From Planctomycetota bacterium (lineage in GTDB: Bacteria > Planctomycetota > GCA-002687715 > DRQF01), in NCBI GenBank assembly GCA_024275615.1, contig JAJRYU010000316.1, forward strand, positions 1 to 6,135: a DNA stretch of 6,135 bases, written 5' to 3'. Positions 4,150 to 6,135 of the stretch are shown in pieces. The position numbers and the translations under genes are program-made. Under the pieces are notes generated by a model, which saw only the letters and a program-made list of their open reading frames with translations, had not been told where the DNA came from and made no database searches. The first letter of the stretch is position 1. Each line of letters opens with the position of its first letter.

Positions 4150-6135
4150 ATGTTTGCAAAATATTTTTGGACCGCTTTCGTTCTTATTCTCTTGAATACC
4201 ACGGTCTTGGGCCAGGGGATCACGAGTCTTCACGTTCGGCCAGTACCTGGGCAAATTCACCATCGGCACACTTCTATTCGAAGTATCCTGGTGAAGAAGC
4301 ACCAGGTTGCTGTGTCTATTGAATCTGGCGTAGCTGTGACCAAGGTGACTCAGGTCTTTTCGAATCCGAATAGATTCATACTTGAAGGAAGCTATCTCTT
4401 CCCCATCCCTGACCAAGCGTCGATCACCGAATTCACCATGATCATGAATGGCAAAGAAGTTCGGGGAGAGGTATTAGAAAAAGACAAGGCCCGTCGAATC
4501 TATGAAGGAATCGTTCGCAAGATGCGCGATCCCGCCTTGCTGGAGTATGTCGGCCGTGACCTCTTCAAAGCCAGCGTCTTTCCGATACCTGCCGGTGGCG
4601 AAGTGCAGATTTCACTTTCCTATGTTCAGGAATTGAGCGGTGAAGGGGGCGTGGTTGAATATCGTTATCCACTCAAGACTCAAGCATTCAGTCGCCAAGC
4701 CGTCGGCAGCTTGAGCGTGAGTGTCACGATCAACGACCCTTCTCCAATAAAAAGTGTCTTTTCTTCGTCCCATGAAATCAGCAAGGCCCGAAGAAACGAG
4801 AACGCCGTTGCCGTTTCTTTTGAAGGCAAGAATGTGTTGGCCAATGACGACTTCCATTTGTTCTACACCTTGAGCAGAAGTGCGGTTGGCCTCCATGTCC
4901 TGAGCGAAAAGGCCGGGGCTGATCGCGGGTTCTTCATGATGAAGTTGACCCCGAAGATTGACTTCAAAGAAGAAGAAATCGCTCCCCGTGACTTGGTCTT
5001 TGTTGTCGATACTTCAGGTTCGATGCAAGATGACAACAAGATGGAACAAGCCAAGAGCGCACTCATCTATGGCCTTCGGACGCTGCGACCAACTGATCGG
5101 TTCAACATTGTTACGTTTTCGACCGAAGCGCGCTCTCGCACTCGCGATCTTGTAGAAGCGGACAAGGGTACCGTCGCCGAAGCGATTGCTTGGGTCAAGA
5201 ACATTCGTGCCACAGGCGGCACAAATATCGACGAAGCTCTGACCACTGCACTTGCGGGGTTGCAGGGAAGCAACCGCCTCCCCATGGTTGTGTTCTTGAC
5301 TGACGGTATGCCGACCGTTGGTGAGACAAATGAGAAGACAATTGTTGCTCACGCCGCAAGAGCCAACAAATCGTTCGCGCGGGTGTTTGTATTTGGTGTG
5401 GGCTACGACGTTAATGCTCGCCTTTTGGACACCTTAGCCGAAGAGGGGCAAGGTGCGCGAGATTACGTCACGGCAAGTGGCAATCTTGAATTGGCCCTGT
5501 CTGGGTTCTTCGACAAGGTTGCGTTTCCGGTCCTGACAGACGTTAAGATCGACGTTGATGGTGTCTCAATCACAGAGCTCTACCCCAAGAAGATCGGCGA
5601 TCTGTTTAAGGGCAGTGAAATGACACTCCTTGGCCGATATAGCAAGGCCGGAAATGCTGTGATCCGTTTGCGCGGCAAACTAGGCAGCAAGGACAGGGAA
5701 TACGTTTTCGAACACCGATTCGCCAACAAATCAGGCGGCAAAGACTTCATCGCCGTCCTTTGGGCCAAACGCAAAGTTGGCTATTTTTGGGATCAGATTC
5801 GTCTGCAAGGCAAGAACACGGAACTCAAGAATGAAATCGTTCGCTTAGGCAAGAAGTTTGCCATCGCCACACCCTATACCTCGATTTTGGTGCAAGAGGA
5901 TACTCGAAGCTTGCCGACTTCAAGTCGACGCCGGCGTGCAGGTTTTGCTGGAGTGCCAGGTGAGCGACAGGATAGAGGGAGTGCGCTCAGCTCCGGTGCC
6001 TACTCGGCGAAAAAGAAGGCAAATAGAGCTGAAGAAGAGGCCAATGACAAAGCCTTCGCGCCCTCAGGTGGTGGTGCAACCGTAGCTCCGAGACGTAGTG
6101 CTGTCATGCTCAGCTTGAAAGCGAAAGAGATGAAG
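4150..6135 (+). CDS. Secreted VIT and VWA domain protein (3' partial)
   Basis: The frame is open from ATG 4150 to the right edge (662 codons, no stop). The N-terminus is a signal peptide: K4, a hydrophobic core WTAFVLILL, and likely cleavage after VLG (G21). A VIT domain follows at about residues 50-175, with hallmarks VTQVFSNPN, RRIYEGIVR (115-123), DPALLEY (127-133), LF (138-139) and VFPIP (143-147). A linker leads to a VWA domain at about 279-450 with a complete metal-ion (MIDAS) site: DTSGS (D287, S289, S291), GGTN (T358) and LTDG (D385). The conserved post-VWA region ends with FAIATPYTSILV (570-581). The last ~79 visible residues are low-complexity and charged, with RRRR and KKK runs. 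The architecture resembles inter-alpha-trypsin inhibitor heavy chains and bacterial VIT/VWA proteins, which are exported and thought to mediate metal-dependent protein or surface binding; their bacterial roles are poorly known. No C-terminal anchor or sortase signal is visible before the edge. The in-frame stop at 4051-4053 bounds the 5' end. Position after a sigma/anti-sigma pair suggests it belongs to that regulon. Confidence -1.
   Translation, partial: MFAKYFWTAFVLILLNTTVLGQGITSLHVRPVPGQIHHRHTSIRSILVKKHQVAVSIESGVAVTKVTQVFSNPNRFILEGSYLFPIPDQASITEFTMIMNGKEVRGEVLEKDKARRIYEGIVRKMRDPALLEYVGRDLFKASVFPIPAGGEVQISLSYVQELSGEGGVVEYRYPLKTQAFSRQAVGSLSVSVTINDPSPIKSVFSSSHEISKARRNENAVAVSFEGKNVLANDDFHLFYTLSRSAVGLHVLSEKAGADRGFFMMKLTPKIDFKEEEIAPRDLVFVVDTSGSMQDDNKMEQAKSALIYGLRTLRPTDRFNIVTFSTEARSRTRDLVEADKGTVAEAIAWVKNIRATGGTNIDEALTTALAGLQGSNRLPMVVFLTDGMPTVGETNEKTIVAHAARANKSFARVFVFGVGYDVNARLLDTLAEEGQGARDYVTASGNLELALSGFFDKVAFPVLTDVKIDVDGVSITELYPKKIGDLFKGSEMTLLGRYSKAGNAVIRLRGKLGSKDREYVFEHRFANKSGGKDFIAVLWAKRKVGYFWDQIRLQGKNTELKNEIVRLGKKFAIATPYTSILVQEDTRSLPTSSRRRRAGFAGVPGERQDRGSALSSGAYSAKKKANRAEEEANDKAFAPSGGGATVAPRRSAVMLSLKAKEMK

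Noticed and set aside
4032..4322. 96-codon + strand frame across the gap and the start of the VIT/VWA gene
   Set aside because: It overlaps the signal peptide and VIT start in another frame and has no domain or ribosome site.
1..6135. tRNA, rRNA, CRISPR array, insertion sequence or phage features
   Set aside because: I saw no spaced direct repeats, transposase motifs, terminal inverted repeats or tRNA-like cloverleaf in the short gaps; nearly all sequence is accounted for by the six genes.

Overview
The window is a dense run of bacterial genes, all on the + strand. It looks like a Gram-negative-type environmental bacterium. The reasons are a UDP-sugar pathway typical of LPS or capsule, an ECF sigma/anti-sigma pair, and an exported VIT/VWA protein of a kind common in Proteobacteria, Myxococcota, Planctomycetes, Acidobacteria and similar phyla. 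Base composition by eye is slightly above 50% G+C. The sequence alone does not fix the phylum.

Left block (1-1994), surface-sugar genes: the 3' end of an unrecognised gene ends in a very lysine-rich tail. Four bases later comes a WbpD/WlbB-type left-handed beta-helix N-acetyltransferase, and two bases after that a WbpE-type (DegT/DnrJ/EryC1) PLP aminotransferase. The two enzymes are consecutive steps (amination, then 3-N-acetylation) in making UDP-2,3-diacetamido-2,3-dideoxy-glucuronate-type sugars for O-antigen or other surface glycans. The spacing indicates one operon that began upstream of the window. The 142-base gap after it contains no convincing terminator.

Right block (2137-6135), a regulatory and envelope module: an ECF-type sigma factor overlaps, by ATGA, the start of a single-pass anti-sigma factor. 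The latter has an N-terminal zinc-binding (ZAS) motif and an unusually long (~300 residue) C-terminal part that I do not recognise. After a 154-base gap comes a secreted protein with a VIT domain and a VWA domain with an intact MIDAS. It is still open at the window end (662 codons visible).

The most interesting non-coding signal is in that gap. A TGAAC-N16-CGTC arrangement at 4097-4121 has the layout of an ECF-sigma promoter. It would start transcription about 20 bases before the VIT/VWA start codon, which suggests this gene is a direct target of the neighbouring sigma factor. A perfect 10-bp palindrome lies in the promoter spacer. A separate 7-bp inverted repeat brackets the Shine-Dalgarno sequence. 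My reading is an envelope-sensing circuit: a membrane anti-sigma with a large exported sensor domain, releasing a sigma factor that turns on a secreted VIT/VWA protein. The layout and motifs are seen directly; the regulatory wiring is inferred.
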